A DNA stretch of 64,000 nt from CALDTK01 sp963837005. Its GTDB lineage: Bacteria > Bacteroidota > Bacteroidia > Chitinophagales > Saprospiraceae. The stretch spans positions 323,283 through 387,282 of the forward strand of contig CAWIMC010000022.1 of assembly GCA_963837005.1 (NCBI GenBank), in the 5' to 3' direction. Shown here piece after piece: positions 37,342 through 46,802 of this stretch. The notes under the pieces were generated by a model. The model did not search any database, was not told the origin of the DNA, and saw only the letters and a program-made list of their open reading frames with translations. Made by a program: the position numbers and the translations under genes. The number at the start of each line of letters is the position of its first letter. The first letter of the stretch is position 1.

Positions 37342-37893
37342 ATGACACAAGACGCCTTCCTCACCCAAGTGCTCCCGCTGAGAGACAAATGCTTCCGCTT
37401 CGCGGCGAGCATCCTACGCAACGGACCCGAAAGTGAGGACGTCGCCCAGGACATCCTCTGCAAGCTCTGGGACCGCCGCGCCAGCCTCGTCGACATCGAC
37501 AACCTCGAGGCCTTCGCCATGCGGGCCACGCGCAACCTCGCCATCGACCGCAAGCGCAATTCCAATTGGCGCACCACCGACACCGACGCCCTCTTCGACC
37601 TGTCGAGTCCCGACACCACACCAGACATCCAGGTCGAACAGCAAGAAGCGCTCGGCGCTGTGCTCGAATGCATGGGTCACCTCCCCGAACTGCAGCGCGC
37701 CATTCTCCACCTCCGAGAGGTTGACGAACTGAGCTACGACGAGATCGCCACGACGCTCGACATCCCCGAAAGTCAAGTAAAGGTCTACTTGCACCGCGCC
37801 CGCAAGCGCATCCGCAGCCTCATTGACCCTGTGCACGCCCCCGGGCACACCGCGTCGACCGGCATCCACCACCCCAAACACTCAAACCGATGA
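37342..37893 (+). CDS. ECF-type RNA polymerase sigma factor
   Basis: 183 residues from the ATG at 37342. Region 2 is visible as AASILRNGPESEDVAQDILC and KLWDRRA, the YI-type core-binding region as LEAFAMRATRNLAIDRKR, and region 4 as LPELQRAILHLREVDELSYD followed by EIATTLDIPESQVKVYLHRA. This is the short Bacteroidota ECF class. Its stop overlaps the next start as ATGA, and the three genes that follow are tightly packed, so it very likely controls and belongs to a four-gene operon. Confidence 0.93.
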   Translation: MTQDAFLTQVLPLRDKCFRFAASILRNGPESEDVAQDILCKLWDRRASLVDIDNLEAFAMRATRNLAIDRKRNSNWRTTDTDALFDLSSPDTTPDIQVEQQEALGAVLECMGHLPELQRAILHLREVDELSYDEIATTLDIPESQVKVYLHRARKRIRSLIDPVHAPGHTASTGIHHPKHSNR

Positions 37894-38582
37894 TCACCCC
37901 CGACGCCCTCCGCGCCCTGCTCAACCGCTACGAGGCGGCCGAGACCTCCATCGCCGAGGAGCGCCTCCTCAAGGCTGCCCTCGCCGAACCTGGCCTCCCC
38001 ACCGAGTTCGCCCCCTACCGACAGTGGTTCGGCGGACTACAGGTTTTGGCGAAAGCCGAAGCCATCACCAAGGCAGGCCCCTGGGATACCGCCGCCACCG
38101 CCCCAGCAGCCGCCGCCCCAAGCCCCCCAGCGGGCCATAGGTCCGCCGCTCTACTACCCGGTCCGAAGGAGCAGAGCGCAGCGACGCGACGCGGGCCGGC
38201 CCCCCCCCAGCCGAGCACGCCCCAGCCGGCCCCCCAGCCGGGCACCCCCCCCACCCTCCGCGTCGTCCACCGCAAGCCCGCCAGCACTACCCACTGGCTC
38301 CGCTACGCCGTAGCCGCGATGCTCATCGGCATCCTAGGTTTTGGCGCAAGCCTCCTCATTGGCGACCAAGCGCCCCTCGGCACCCTCAGCGTCGCCCTAC
38401 CCGAGGCCCCTACACAGATAGACTGGTCCAAGTACGAGGTCACCGACCCCGCCGAGGCCACCCGCATCACCCGCGCCGCCCTGGCGCAGGTCTCCACTTC
38501 ACTCCGTCGCGGCTCCGAGCTTACTGCAGAAGAGCTGGGCCGCATGGAATCCCTTCAACATCTCCTCAATCGCAAATCATGA
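37890..38582 (+). CDS. Putative anti-sigma factor, single membrane helix
   Basis: 230 residues. The N-terminal 60 residues are helical and end near YRQWFGGLQVLAKAEA. A long Pro/Ala-rich linker (about 70-128) leads to one membrane helix (LRYAVAAMLIGILGFGASLL) and a short periplasmic tail ending in a helix (LTAEELGRMESLQHLLNRKS). Position and topology fit the anti-sigma partner of the upstream ECF factor, although no zinc HxxxCxxC motif is present. It overlaps both neighbours by ATGA. Iterated motifs occur twice (38042-38057 and 38337-38352). Confidence 0.72.
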   Translation: MITPDALRALLNRYEAAETSIAEERLLKAALAEPGLPTEFAPYRQWFGGLQVLAKAEAITKAGPWDTAATAPAAAAPSPPAGHRSAALLPGPKEQSAATRRGPAPPQPSTPQPAPQPGTPPTLRVVHRKPASTTHWLRYAVAAMLIGILGFGASLLIGDQAPLGTLSVALPEAPTQIDWSKYEVTDPAEATRITRAALAQVSTSLRRGSELTAEELGRMESLQHLLNRKS

Positions 38583-39124
38583 AAATCAAATCCCTCCTCA
38601 CCGCAGCACTGATGTGCTGCTACTGCCTCGCTGCCAATGCGCAGTCCGACGCCATCTCGACCTACTTCTCGAGGTACGTCGAGGACCCCGAATTCACGGT
38701 CGTCTACATCTCCGGCAAGATGTTCAACCTCATGGAGTCGCTCATCTCCACGGTCGACCCCGACGAACTCAACGACGAGCAGACCAAGGCCCTCGCCAAG
38801 GTGGTCACCAACATGAAGGGCCTCCGCATTCTCACCACCGACAAGCAGGGCCTCAAGCATTACGAGGAGGCCAAAAAAAAGATGGTCGGTGCCAAATCGT
38901 ATGAGGTCCTGATGACCGTCCGCGAGAAGAACAAGTCCAAGGTCGACTTCTACACGCACTCCGTCAACGGCGGTGACAAGGTCGACGAACTGCTGCTCCT
39001 TGTTGGGCAGGTCGACGGCAACTTCGTGCTGCTGAGCTTCGTCGGCAACGTCGACATGGCCTCCATCAGTGAGTTGGCCAAGTCCTTCGACGAGAACAAG
39101 CCAAAGGACAAGACTAAGATGTAG
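38579..39124 (+). CDS. DUF4252 family exported protein
   Basis: 181 residues with a signal peptide (TAALMCCYCLAANAQ). The mature chain matches the DUF4252 pattern: SDAISTYFSRYVEDPEFTVV, MFNLMESLI, MKGLRILTTDKQGLKHYEEA, SYEVLMTVREKNKSKVDFYT and VGQVDGNFVLLSFVGNVDM. The function of the family is unknown. It is regularly found behind ECF sigma/anti-sigma pairs in Bacteroidota, as here, and begins within the stop codon of the anti-sigma gene. Confidence 0.9.
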   Translation: MKIKSLLTAALMCCYCLAANAQSDAISTYFSRYVEDPEFTVVYISGKMFNLMESLISTVDPDELNDEQTKALAKVVTNMKGLRILTTDKQGLKHYEEAKKKMVGAKSYEVLMTVREKNKSKVDFYTHSVNGGDKVDELLLLVGQVDGNFVLLSFVGNVDMASISELAKSFDENKPKDKTKM

Positions 39125-39231
39125 CACGACGTGCGCGGGCGGTGGTGGGCTCGATTGAGTCGCTGCCGCCCGTCGCATTTTTCGATAGCCTACTGTGCAG
39201 CTTTCGCCAAAACCGCCAAATTCACCCTCTC

Positions 39232-39909
39232 ATGTTGCGCCTCCTGATCGTTCTCTGCTTTTTAGGTTGCTGCGCGCAAAGTCCCTTAGTCGCCCAAACC
39301 CGCCCCCAGTCCACCGGCCCCACCCTCAGTCGCGAGGAGCAAATCGCTCAGCGCGACAGCATCCGCGCCCGCGCCCGCATCCGCTTTAAGGAGCGGGAGG
39401 AAGAAGAGAAAAAGCGCACGCGCTACGAACCCGATCGGGCGCTCTTCATGCCCGCTATGGAGCGCAGCGCCATCTTCCGCATCGGTCTACCCGGTTGGCT
39501 CATTCGCCTCGGGATGCGAGCCGGGCGCGAAGAGTTCGAAAGCGAAGAAGAGTATGCTGCTACCAAGGCGATGATGAAAGGCCTCAAGTCGGTCCGCGTG
39601 GCCGCCTACACCGAAAACCCCGCCTACACCAGTGCTCTCCTCCGCAAGCAGTACGCTCGTTACACCAAGCGTCGCCGCCTCGAGCCTCTCCTCATGGTCA
39701 AGGCCCCCGGTGGTGGTGTCTCGATCGACTTCAAGGAGCGCCGCGGCAAGATTAAGCGCATCACTCTTCTCGCCTACGGCGACGAAGGCGCCGCCGTCAT
39801 CCGCATCAAGTCCAAGTTCAGCATCGACCACCTCAAGCGAGCCATCGACCTCATGAAAGACGAGGTAGACGAGGAGCTAGGTATCGAGATCGACACGGAT
39901 TTGGATTAG
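39232..39909 (+). CDS. Second exported DUF4252-like protein
   Basis: 225 residues from the ATG at 39232. A signal sequence (MLRLLIVLCFLGCCAQSPLV) precedes a charged segment (RIRFKEREEEEKKRTRYEPD). The C-terminal ~130 residues follow the DUF4252 pattern (MKGLKSVRVAAYTENPAYTS, PLLMVKAPGGGVSIDFKERR, FSIDHLKRAIDLMKDEVDEE). It starts about 107 bases after the first DUF4252 gene and ends the sigma-factor operon. One iterated motif lies at 39200-39214, directly upstream of the start. Confidence 0.82.
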   Translation: MLRLLIVLCFLGCCAQSPLVAQTRPQSTGPTLSREEQIAQRDSIRARARIRFKEREEEEKKRTRYEPDRALFMPAMERSAIFRIGLPGWLIRLGMRAGREEFESEEEYAATKAMMKGLKSVRVAAYTENPAYTSALLRKQYARYTKRRRLEPLLMVKAPGGGVSIDFKERRGKIKRITLLAYGDEGAAVIRIKSKFSIDHLKRAIDLMKDEVDEELGIEIDTDLD

Positions 39910-40302
39910 GGGATTGGCTGTGCCTGTCGGATCGCTACGCTGTCGTGATGGAACGCGAGGCCGGCTTCGCCTACGCGAGGAGAGGGCACGCGAGGTGCGC
40001 AAGGAGCACGGCTGGCGTGCTGGACTGCGGATCGACTCGCCGTACGAAAGATCGGCAGCATAACACGCTAGCCATGCCCCCGACAGGCGGCAGCCACGAA
40101 CAAACGCCGCTGTGCAGCAGCTCCGTTTGTGCCCCCTCCAGCGTGATTTGGGGAGAGACCCAAATGTAAGCATGGGGGGGACTACGCCCCCATAGCACCA
40201 AAGACGAGCCCCCCAGCCGAGCAACGCCGCAGGCCAATGCCGCCGCAGGCCATTGCCGCCACCGGCTACCGCCGCGCTCCGCGCCAACCTTACCTTCCCC
40301 CC
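39910..40302. other. 393-base spacer with one stem-loop
   Basis: No credible gene. A stem-loop is formed by ACAAACG and CGTTTGT around CGCTGTGCAGCAGC (about 40099-40128). It could end the sigma operon, although no T-run follows. The remainder is GC-rich and unstructured to the eye. Confidence 0.45.
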
Positions 40303-41229
40303 GTGCTCCACATCGACCCCGCCACCCTCCCCACCGCCGACCTCTACCAGTACCTCATCGGCATCGTCGGCCCGCGCCCTATCGCCTTCGTCAGCACCGT
40401 CAACGAAGCCGGCCACGCCAACCTCGCACCCTACAGCTTCTTCAACCTCTTTAGTTCCAACCCGCCGATCCTCGTGTTCAGCTCCAACCGGCGCGTCGCG
40501 GACAACACCACCAAGGACACGCTCGCCAACGTCCGCGCCACCGGCGAGTGCGTCGTCAATGTCGTGAGCCACAGCATCGTGCGCCAGATGGCCGTGGCGA
40601 GCGTCGAGTGGCCCACCGAAGTAAGCGAGTTTGAGGCTTCCGGGCTTACGCCGCTGGCTTCGGAGCTTGTCCGCCCGCCCCGCGTCGCTGAGAGTCCCGC
40701 CAGCATGGAGTGCCGTGTTCGCGATATCATTACCCTCGGCGAGGGCGGTGGCGCCGGCCACCTCATCCTCTGCGACATCGTCCGCGTCCACATCGACGAA
40801 ACCGTCATCGACGAGCGCGGACGGGTCGACCCACATAAGATCGACCTCATGGGCCGCATGGGTCGCAGCTACTATGTCCGTGCCTCCGGGGACGCGATCC
40901 TATCGGTGGTCCAGCCTGTCAACGGCGAGGCTATCGGCTTCATGGCGCTTCCGCAAAACGTGCGCGAGTCACGCGTGCTGACCGGCAATGATCTGGGAAG
41001 ACTAGCCGGAGCGCCAGCAGTGCCGGCGCAGGTGGAGATCGAGAAGCTGAAAGCTGAGGACCCGCAACTGGCCAACATTCTAGCCTCCAGCCCGGATGTC
41101 GACACCGAGGCGGCGCTACACGTATACGCGAAGGCTTTGCTAGAGCGGGACGAGGTAATGAAGGCCTTGATGGTGGTGATGGCGTACGATGGCGTTCGAC
41201 CACTTCCGAGTGGTGCCATCGAGGACTGA
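40303..41229 (+). CDS. Flavin reductase-like protein with FMN-binding split barrel
   Basis: 308 residues from a GTG at 40303. The first ~200 residues are the flavin-reductase-like barrel typical of DIM6/NTAB proteins: GIVGPRPIAFVSTVNEAGHA, NLAPYSFFNLFSSNPPILVF and DTLANVRATGECVVNVVSHS. The remaining C-terminal ~100 residues, seen as an added helical part (EIEKLKAEDPQLANILASSP), are an extension I do not recognise. Substrate unknown. The upstream in-frame start at 40237 gives a poor leader, so the GTG is preferred. Confidence 0.87.
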   Translation: MLHIDPATLPTADLYQYLIGIVGPRPIAFVSTVNEAGHANLAPYSFFNLFSSNPPILVFSSNRRVADNTTKDTLANVRATGECVVNVVSHSIVRQMAVASVEWPTEVSEFEASGLTPLASELVRPPRVAESPASMECRVRDIITLGEGGGAGHLILCDIVRVHIDETVIDERGRVDPHKIDLMGRMGRSYYVRASGDAILSVVQPVNGEAIGFMALPQNVRESRVLTGNDLGRLAGAPAVPAQVEIEKLKAEDPQLANILASSPDVDTEAALHVYAKALLERDEVMKALMVVMAYDGVRPLPSGAIED

Positions 41230-41274
41230 ACAGTGGCTACGGCCCACTGGCGGGAGTCAGTCGAACGGGCCGCC

Positions 41275-43008
41275 CTACGCCTCTCGCACATTCACTGTCG
41301 ACACAGCATCCGATAAAGTCATCAAATTCCCCCCACTATCAATATGCGTCGACAAATAATCAAAGGCCTCCCGGAAGTCCCCAAACACATGCTCCTCCGG
41401 CACCAGACCCCCGATCAACCCAATCCCCTCCATCATATCGCTTGCCTGCGACCTCAAACCCGTCAGTAAGACAGCCACTCCGCGCTGCTTCAGGTCAAAA
41501 ATTGCATCCTCCAGCGCATACAGCCCTGTCTGATCCACGTACGGCACGCGCGACATCCGGATGATCACGATGTCCACCTCCGGCAAGGCCTTGATCATTT
41601 CGCGAAAGCTGGCCGCGAAGCCGAAGAACAGCGGTCCGTCGAGGTGCTTCACGAAGACCCGATCATTGATCGCGCTATCGCTGCTGAGCACGCGCTCGTC
41701 TTCCCAGGGGGCTTCCGCCAAAACATCCGACAGTGGCCGCGAGTCGGAGCCCGTCTCGACGAGGTCGCCCTGGCGCTTCATGAACAGCAGGCTCGCCATT
41801 ACCATCCCGACACCGACGGCAGTGAGTAAGTCAACGAAAACCGTTAGCCCCAGCACGATCAGCAGCACTGCTCCGTCTGCCTTGCTCACTTTGGTCAGGT
41901 GCCGCAGACCTTTGTAGTCGATGATCCCGATACCGACGGTGATGAGGATGCCCGCCAGCACAGCATTCGGAATGTAGCCGACCAAGCTCCCGAGTCCGAG
42001 CAAAATCGCCAGCAGCAGCAGTCCCGCAATCACCCCGGAGAGTCGCGTACGCCCTCCGGCATTCGCATTGACTACCGTACGCACCGTTGCGCCCGCTCCC
42101 GGTAAACCCCCGATCAGTGCCGCGCCCATGTTGCCGACGCCCTGGCCGATGAGCTCGCGCCGGGAGTCGTGCTTGGTGCGGGTGATGTTGTCGGCTACGA
42201 CACTGGTAAGTAGCGAATCGATGGCGCCAAGGGCGGCCAGCGTCGCGCCGAACTGTAGTACGAAGCCTAGGTTGCCGATATCCGTAAACCCTGCAAACAG
42301 GTCGATTTGCAGCGATGGCAAGCCCTTCGGAATAGCCGTCTCCGAGCCCAGGAGCCCCACCGCTCCTTCTGGCAACAAGAACAATACGACTGGCGTCAAA
42401 ACCAACAGCGCCACGAGCGCTCCGGGCACCGCCTTCGTGACCCGGGGCGTCAGGTAGATCAGGCCAATCGTGGCCAAGGCTATCCCTATCGAATAGACAT
42501 TGAAGGCCTCGCCGATCCCGCGCACCGCCTTGATCGTCCCGAGCGCCCCGCCCGCCGGAGCATCTCCGCCCACGAAAGGGAACAGCTGCGTCACGACGAT
42601 GATGACGCCGATCCCGGACATGAACCCCGACACGACTGGGTAGGGAATGTAGCGCACGTACTTCCCGATGCCCACCAGACCCATGACCACCTGGATGACG
42701 CCCGCCACGAAGAAGGTCGCCAGGATAATTGGCAGCGCCTCCCCCACCGAGCCGATCCGCTCGATGGCCGTCATGATCACCACCGCCGAGACCACCGTCA
42801 TCGGCGCCGTCGGCCCGCTGATTTGCGTGGGCGTACCACCCAAAATCGCCGCGATAATCCCGATGGCAATTGCGCCATAAAGTCCGGCAATCGCTCCGAG
42901 TTCGGTCTGCTCCCCAAAGGCGAGCGCGAGGGGCAGGGCAACAATACCGGCGGTCAGTCCGCCGAAGAGATCACCTCGTATATTGGAGAGGAAGTTGGGT
43001 TGGGCCAT
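41275..43008 (-). CDS. SulP-family anion transporter with STAS domain
   Basis: 577 residues from the ATG at 43008. About twelve helices show the SulP pattern (FGGLTAGIVALPLALAFGEQ, GTPTQISGPTAPMTVVSAVV, SRRELIGQGVGNMGAALIGG with LPGAGATVRTVVNANAGGRT), followed by a C-terminal STAS domain (about 465-570, VDIVIIRMSRVPYVDQTGLY). Members carry sulfate, bicarbonate or dicarboxylates; there is no neighbouring carbonic anhydrase or sulfate-assimilation gene to decide. The gene diverges from nothing: the tandem hairpin array lies upstream. A G variant of the iterated motif is at 41710-41724. Confidence 0.93.
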   Translation of the reverse strand: MAQPNFLSNIRGDLFGGLTAGIVALPLALAFGEQTELGAIAGLYGAIAIGIIAAILGGTPTQISGPTAPMTVVSAVVIMTAIERIGSVGEALPIILATFFVAGVIQVVMGLVGIGKYVRYIPYPVVSGFMSGIGVIIVVTQLFPFVGGDAPAGGALGTIKAVRGIGEAFNVYSIGIALATIGLIYLTPRVTKAVPGALVALLVLTPVVLFLLPEGAVGLLGSETAIPKGLPSLQIDLFAGFTDIGNLGFVLQFGATLAALGAIDSLLTSVVADNITRTKHDSRRELIGQGVGNMGAALIGGLPGAGATVRTVVNANAGGRTRLSGVIAGLLLLAILLGLGSLVGYIPNAVLAGILITVGIGIIDYKGLRHLTKVSKADGAVLLIVLGLTVFVDLLTAVGVGMVMASLLFMKRQGDLVETGSDSRPLSDVLAEAPWEDERVLSSDSAINDRVFVKHLDGPLFFGFAASFREMIKALPEVDIVIIRMSRVPYVDQTGLYALEDAIFDLKQRGVAVLLTGLRSQASDMMEGIGLIGGLVPEEHVFGDFREAFDYLSTHIDSGGNLMTLSDAVSTVNVREA

Positions 43009-43231
43009 GGGAGGCAAGTAAGGGCAAAGGAAGGGGAATACGTTGTGGGATGTGGTCAATGATCGCCGGGCAGTTGCTCCACGGTTCAGCGCCCTTCAGG
43101 GTGCCCCTCCGAGCCGCGGGCGAGAGCTACAGCGCCGCATGGCAGCTTTCAGATCGCTGCGGGCACAAGTGCGGCGGGAGGTGCTATCTGACTGCGGTTG
43201 TGTTCGGCCCAGCCCGCCCGCTCTCGGCCGG

Positions 43232-43905
43232 CGGCCTCGGCGTGTGGACTGGCCTCTCGAATGGTGGACCTACCGGCCCACTTCCGCGAACTTCGGCCAC
43301 GCAGCGGGCCGGTAGGTCCGCCATTCGCTAGGCCAGTCTGGCGAGGGGAAGCGGCAGCGACCCGAGACCCGAGCCGGGCTGGGCGATGAAAGCGCCCGCT
43401 CTCGGCCTGCGGCCTCGGCGTGTGGACTGGCCTCTCGAATGGTGGACCTACCGGCCCACTTCCACGAGCTTCGGCCACATAGCGGGCCGGTAGGTCCGCC
43501 ATTCGCTAGGCCAGTCTGGCGAGGGGAAGCGGCAGCGACCCGAGCCGGGCTGGACGATGAAAGCGGCCGCCCTCGGCCTGCGGCCTCGGCGTGTGGACTG
43601 GCCTCTCGAATGGTGGACCTACCGGCCCACTTCCACGAGCCTCGGCCAGGCAGCGGGCCGGTAGGTCCGCCATTCGCTAGGCCAGTCTGGCGAGGGGAAG
43701 CGGCAGCGACCCGAGCCGGGCTGGGCGATGAAAGCGGCCGCTCGCGGCCTGCGGCCTCGGCGTGTGGACTGGCCTCTCGAATGGTGGACCTACAGGCCCA
43801 CTTCCACGAGCCTCGGCCAGGCAGCGGGCCGGTAGGTCCGCCATTCGCTAGGCCAGTCTGGCGAGGGGAAGCGGCAGCGACCCGAGCCGGGCTGGGCTGT
43901 CTTGA
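43232..43905. repeat. Four tandem hairpin units of 171-178 bp
   Basis: Copies begin at 43232, 43410, 43581 and 43752 (CGGCCTCGGCGTGTGGACTG). Each unit is itself a long interrupted palindrome: ACTGGCCT, CGAATGG and GACCTACCGGCCC on the left pair with GGGCCGGTAGGTC, CCATTCG and AGGCCAGT on the right around a 25-base tip. The copies differ by a few bases and small indels. The array fills the 914-base gap (43009-43922) between the SulP gene and the sugar dehydrogenase gene. Open frames across it are products of the repeat and not genes. Confidence 0.88.
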
Positions 43906-43922
43906 AGAGCCCAGCTATCGAA

Positions 43923-45101
43923 TTACTCCGACACCTCCATTGCCTTCAGTAACAATATCTTTCCGTCGTCGGCATCCGAGAGGACGAACAGCGATCCGTC
44001 GGGGGCCTCCTCGATGTCGCGAACGCGCACCCCTAGCGGTAGACGCTCAACCTCCTTGGCGGAGTCATCGGCGTTGATCTCGACGCGCACGATCCCGCTG
44101 GCCGTCAAGCCGCCGATCATGGCCGAGCCCTTGAAGGCCGGAAACATGTCCCCCTTGTAGAAAATCATTCCCGAAGGCGAGATGGTCGGTGTCCACCACA
44201 CGGCCGCATCCTGAAACTCTGGCCGCGTCGGCGGATCGGGACGGTCCTTGCCGTTGTAGTCACGCCCCCAGCTGACCAGAGGCCAGCCGTAGTTCTTGCC
44301 GCGCTCTACACGGTTGAGTTCATCACCGCCGAGGGGACCGAACTCGGCCTCCCACAATTTGCCGCTGCGCGGGTCTATGGCCGCGGCCTGAATGTTGCGG
44401 TGACCGTAGCTCCAGATCTCGGGTTTTGCGGAAGCGTCACCAACGAAAGGGTTGTCGTCCGGTACAGAGCCATCTGGACGGATGCGTACTATTGTACCGA
44501 GGTGATTGCCCAGGTTTTGCGCCGGCTCGAACTTGAAGCGCTCAGCGAGCGTGAAAAAGAGCATCCCCGTTGAGTCGAACACAATTCGTGAGCCGAAGTG
44601 ATTCGGGCCTTCGACCTTTGGGAGTTGTGTGAAGATTTTCTCGAAGCCCTCGATGCGGTAGTTGGGCACCTGCGACCCTTCGGCGGGAGCCGCGACGAGT
44701 TTACCGCGTCCGAGTGCTGTCGAGGCGTTGCCCTGCGTATCGCCCTCGGCATAGCTGAGGTACACGAGTCGATTATTGGCGAAGTCTGGGTCCAGCGCTA
44801 CGTCGAGCAGTCCGCCCTGCCCTTGTGCATAGACCGAGGGCACGCCCTCCAAGGCCGCAGACACCGTAGAGTCTCCCGAAAGGCGCAGAACCTTTAGCGA
44901 ACCCGAGCGCTCGCTAAAGAGTAAGTCTCCCGTCGGGAGCAGGGCCATACCCCAGGGGTGGTTAAGGTTTTCGGCGAGCGTGTGAACGCGCACTGGACCG
45001 ACGGCCTCCGACAGGAAGGAGTCGTTGACCTTGACGTTTTGCGAAAGCGCACAAGAAGCCGTGAGGCAGCACAGCACGAGGACAGGTAGGGAGCGGAGCA
45101 T
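43923..45101 (-). CDS. PQQ-type glucose/sorbosone dehydrogenase family protein
   Basis: 392 residues with a lipoprotein-like signal (MLRSLPVLVLCCLTASCALS; the Cys may be lipidated). The six-bladed propeller shows the GSDH motifs NLNHPWGMALLPTGDLLFSE, GGLLDVALDPDF, YGHRNIQAAAIDPRSGKLWE and HGPLGGDELN-like EFGPLGGDELNRVERGKNYG. Members oxidise aldose sugars with PQQ in the periplasm; PQQ binding here is inferred. The length is normal for the soluble family. A variant of the iterated motif lies within the signal-peptide codons near 45035. Confidence 0.92.
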   Translation of the reverse strand: MLRSLPVLVLCCLTASCALSQNVKVNDSFLSEAVGPVRVHTLAENLNHPWGMALLPTGDLLFSERSGSLKVLRLSGDSTVSAALEGVPSVYAQGQGGLLDVALDPDFANNRLVYLSYAEGDTQGNASTALGRGKLVAAPAEGSQVPNYRIEGFEKIFTQLPKVEGPNHFGSRIVFDSTGMLFFTLAERFKFEPAQNLGNHLGTIVRIRPDGSVPDDNPFVGDASAKPEIWSYGHRNIQAAAIDPRSGKLWEAEFGPLGGDELNRVERGKNYGWPLVSWGRDYNGKDRPDPPTRPEFQDAAVWWTPTISPSGMIFYKGDMFPAFKGSAMIGGLTASGIVRVEINADDSAKEVERLPLGVRVRDIEEAPDGSLFVLSDADDGKILLLKAMEVSE

Positions 45102-45194
45102 AAGTGGGGGAAGTGTGCTTAGGCTAACCTCGTGGTGGGGGCTGAGGTTCTACGAAGTATTTCGACGAGCCATTCGAACGGCGCTCATGGCGAG

Positions 45195-45267
45195 CCGTGT
45201 TTGCCTGGCTCCGCCAGGTCCACAGCCGTTGGACGTGCCCGCACCTGGCAGAGCCAGGCAAACACGG
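45195..45267. repeat. Long intergenic hairpin
   Basis: The arm CCGTGTTTGCCTGGCTC and the continuing GCCAGGT pair with ACCTGGC and AGCCAGGCAAACACGG around a tip reading CAGCCGTTGGACGTGCC. The stem is about 24 bp with two mismatches. It lies between the sugar dehydrogenase start and the porin stop. Confidence 0.75.
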
Positions 45268-45324
45268 CGCGTCCACCGGCTCGTGATGCCGCTAGACGAA
45301 CGGCTTTGCGCACTCATTCCAACC

Positions 45325-46449
45325 TCACTTCTTCAAGAAATTCCAGTCCCGACTCAAATTTACGCCCGCACTCAACACTAAGTCAAAGCGCCGATCAGAC
45401 GGATCATCGCCACCGAAGACTTCATTCTCGGCGCCGATGGTGCGGCCCTGGAGGCGGAAGTAGGCATTGTCCGAAGGCATGAACTGGAAGCTCAAGCCGA
45501 AGTCGTTGACGTTGCCCGTGGCAAGTTCCCCGCCAGTAGAAAAGCCGTAGGCGTCCCCGCTCGTGAAGGAGCCGCGGGCAGCGACGGCAAACTTGTCAGA
45601 CACGAAGTAGCGCACCGTGCCCATACCGTTGACGCCGGTCAGGGCCTCGTCGCTGAACTCCCCGAAGGAGTTGGTCTCTGTGAAGTAGCTGCCGTTGAGG
45701 ATCAACTCGAGCTTCTCGGAGGGGGCGGCTAGGAAGTTGACGTTGTTGTAGAGCCGCACGGGCGCGTCGACGCCGTCGGGCAGGGCACCATCGGTTTCGC
45801 GGCCGAAGGTCCCGGTGTAGCTCAGGGTATAGTCGTCGGCGAAGGTGTAGCGCACCACGGCCCCGATGGTCTTCGCGCCGTTGTTCTCGTCGTAGCCGGT
45901 GTAGCGGTTCATGACCCAGAGCTCCAGGGCCAGGTTGTCGGTACCCTCCCAGGCGAGCTTCGCGCCGGAGTGGAAGTAGGGCTCCTGGAAGGTCGACACC
46001 GCGACGCTCGAGAAGACGTTGTCCTTCGGTAAGGCCGACTCCACCCCGACGTAGGTCGAGAAGAAGCCCGCGTCGAGCCAAAGTCCCGGCGTGAGTTCGT
46101 AGCCGACGTTGGCGTTCTTGATGTAGTTGCCCGCGCCCCAGGCCGTCTCTTGCACCTCGCCAAAAAAGAGTTCGGCGTTGCCACGGAGTCGACCGCCCGA
46201 GTAAGAGGCCGCCAGCCCGGCTGCGTTGAGTCCAAAGGTGTTGGCCCGCGAGGACATCGTGAAGTACTCGACGAGTTGGCCGGGGGCGTAGTCACCGCTG
46301 AACGCCGCGTAGTAGGCATCCGCGTACCCGGTCACGGACAGCGTACCGACCGTGTCGACGCTTTCTTGCGCCAGGAGCGCACTTGAGGTAAGGAGGGTGG
46401 CACCGAGGGCGAGTGCGCCGGTGCGAAGGAGTGTAGAAACCTGCTGCAT
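45325..46449 (-). CDS. Putative beta-barrel porin (bbp2/OmpL-like)
   Basis: 374 residues from the ATG at 46449. A signal peptide (ALALGATLLTSSALLAQ) precedes a barrel made of alternating strands: LSVTGYADAYYAAF, GGRLRGNAELFFGEVQETAW, YELTPGLWLDAGFFSTYVG, LALELWVMNRYTGYDENNG and a final strand rich in aromatic and small residues. This matches the OmpL-like putative porin-2 family of Bacteroidota. It would allow diffusion of small solutes across the outer membrane. It diverges from the TonB-receptor gene across a 353-base region. Confidence 0.85.
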   Translation of the reverse strand: MQQVSTLLRTGALALGATLLTSSALLAQESVDTVGTLSVTGYADAYYAAFSGDYAPGQLVEYFTMSSRANTFGLNAAGLAASYSGGRLRGNAELFFGEVQETAWGAGNYIKNANVGYELTPGLWLDAGFFSTYVGVESALPKDNVFSSVAVSTFQEPYFHSGAKLAWEGTDNLALELWVMNRYTGYDENNGAKTIGAVVRYTFADDYTLSYTGTFGRETDGALPDGVDAPVRLYNNVNFLAAPSEKLELILNGSYFTETNSFGEFSDEALTGVNGMGTVRYFVSDKFAVAARGSFTSGDAYGFSTGGELATGNVNDFGLSFQFMPSDNAYFRLQGRTIGAENEVFGGDDPSDRRFDLVLSAGVNLSRDWNFLKK

Positions 46450-46802
46450 ACAATGTTGTTTGTGGCAGGTTAGGGCTGTGGCAAAGGTGGCCAGCTGAGA
46501 AGGTTTTCGGGCAAGCTCGTAGCTATGCAATACGTATTTGTTCGGCTGGGCACGACTTCTGAAAAGCATTGCTCGCTCAACAGCCCTTAACGTAGGCAAA
46601 TCGAATATCCCCGGCGTGGTTAGGCAAAATTTTATACGGTTACGAGATTTCGCAATCTCGATCCGCAGGTAGAATTCGGGGGCTGTGCAGCGATATCGCG
46701 CTGCGGACCTACAACTGAGGCAGGACTCTCGACAGTTCGGTAGGTTTTGGCGAAAGCCCACCCCTGGCCCGTCTCATTTTTGGTGGCACAACGCTACCCA
46801 CC
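46450..46802. promoter_or_regulatory. Divergent promoter region between porin and TonB receptor genes
   Basis: 353 bases without a gene. The middle is AT-rich (46600-46640). A palindrome CGAGATT-TCGC-AATCTCG (46642-46659) is a candidate operator. A second short one, GCGATATCGC, lies near 46690. One perfect iterated motif is at 46743-46758, 45 bases before the receptor start. Confidence 0.5.

Noticed and set aside
40099..40128. Riboswitch ahead of the flavin reductase-like gene
   Set aside because: Only one stem-loop is seen, with no FMN-aptamer signature and about 175 bases before the start.
43439..44077. 212-codon frame with internal repeats
   Set aside because: It is a translation of the tandem hairpin units with no start context, and it runs into the antisense of the sugar dehydrogenase gene.
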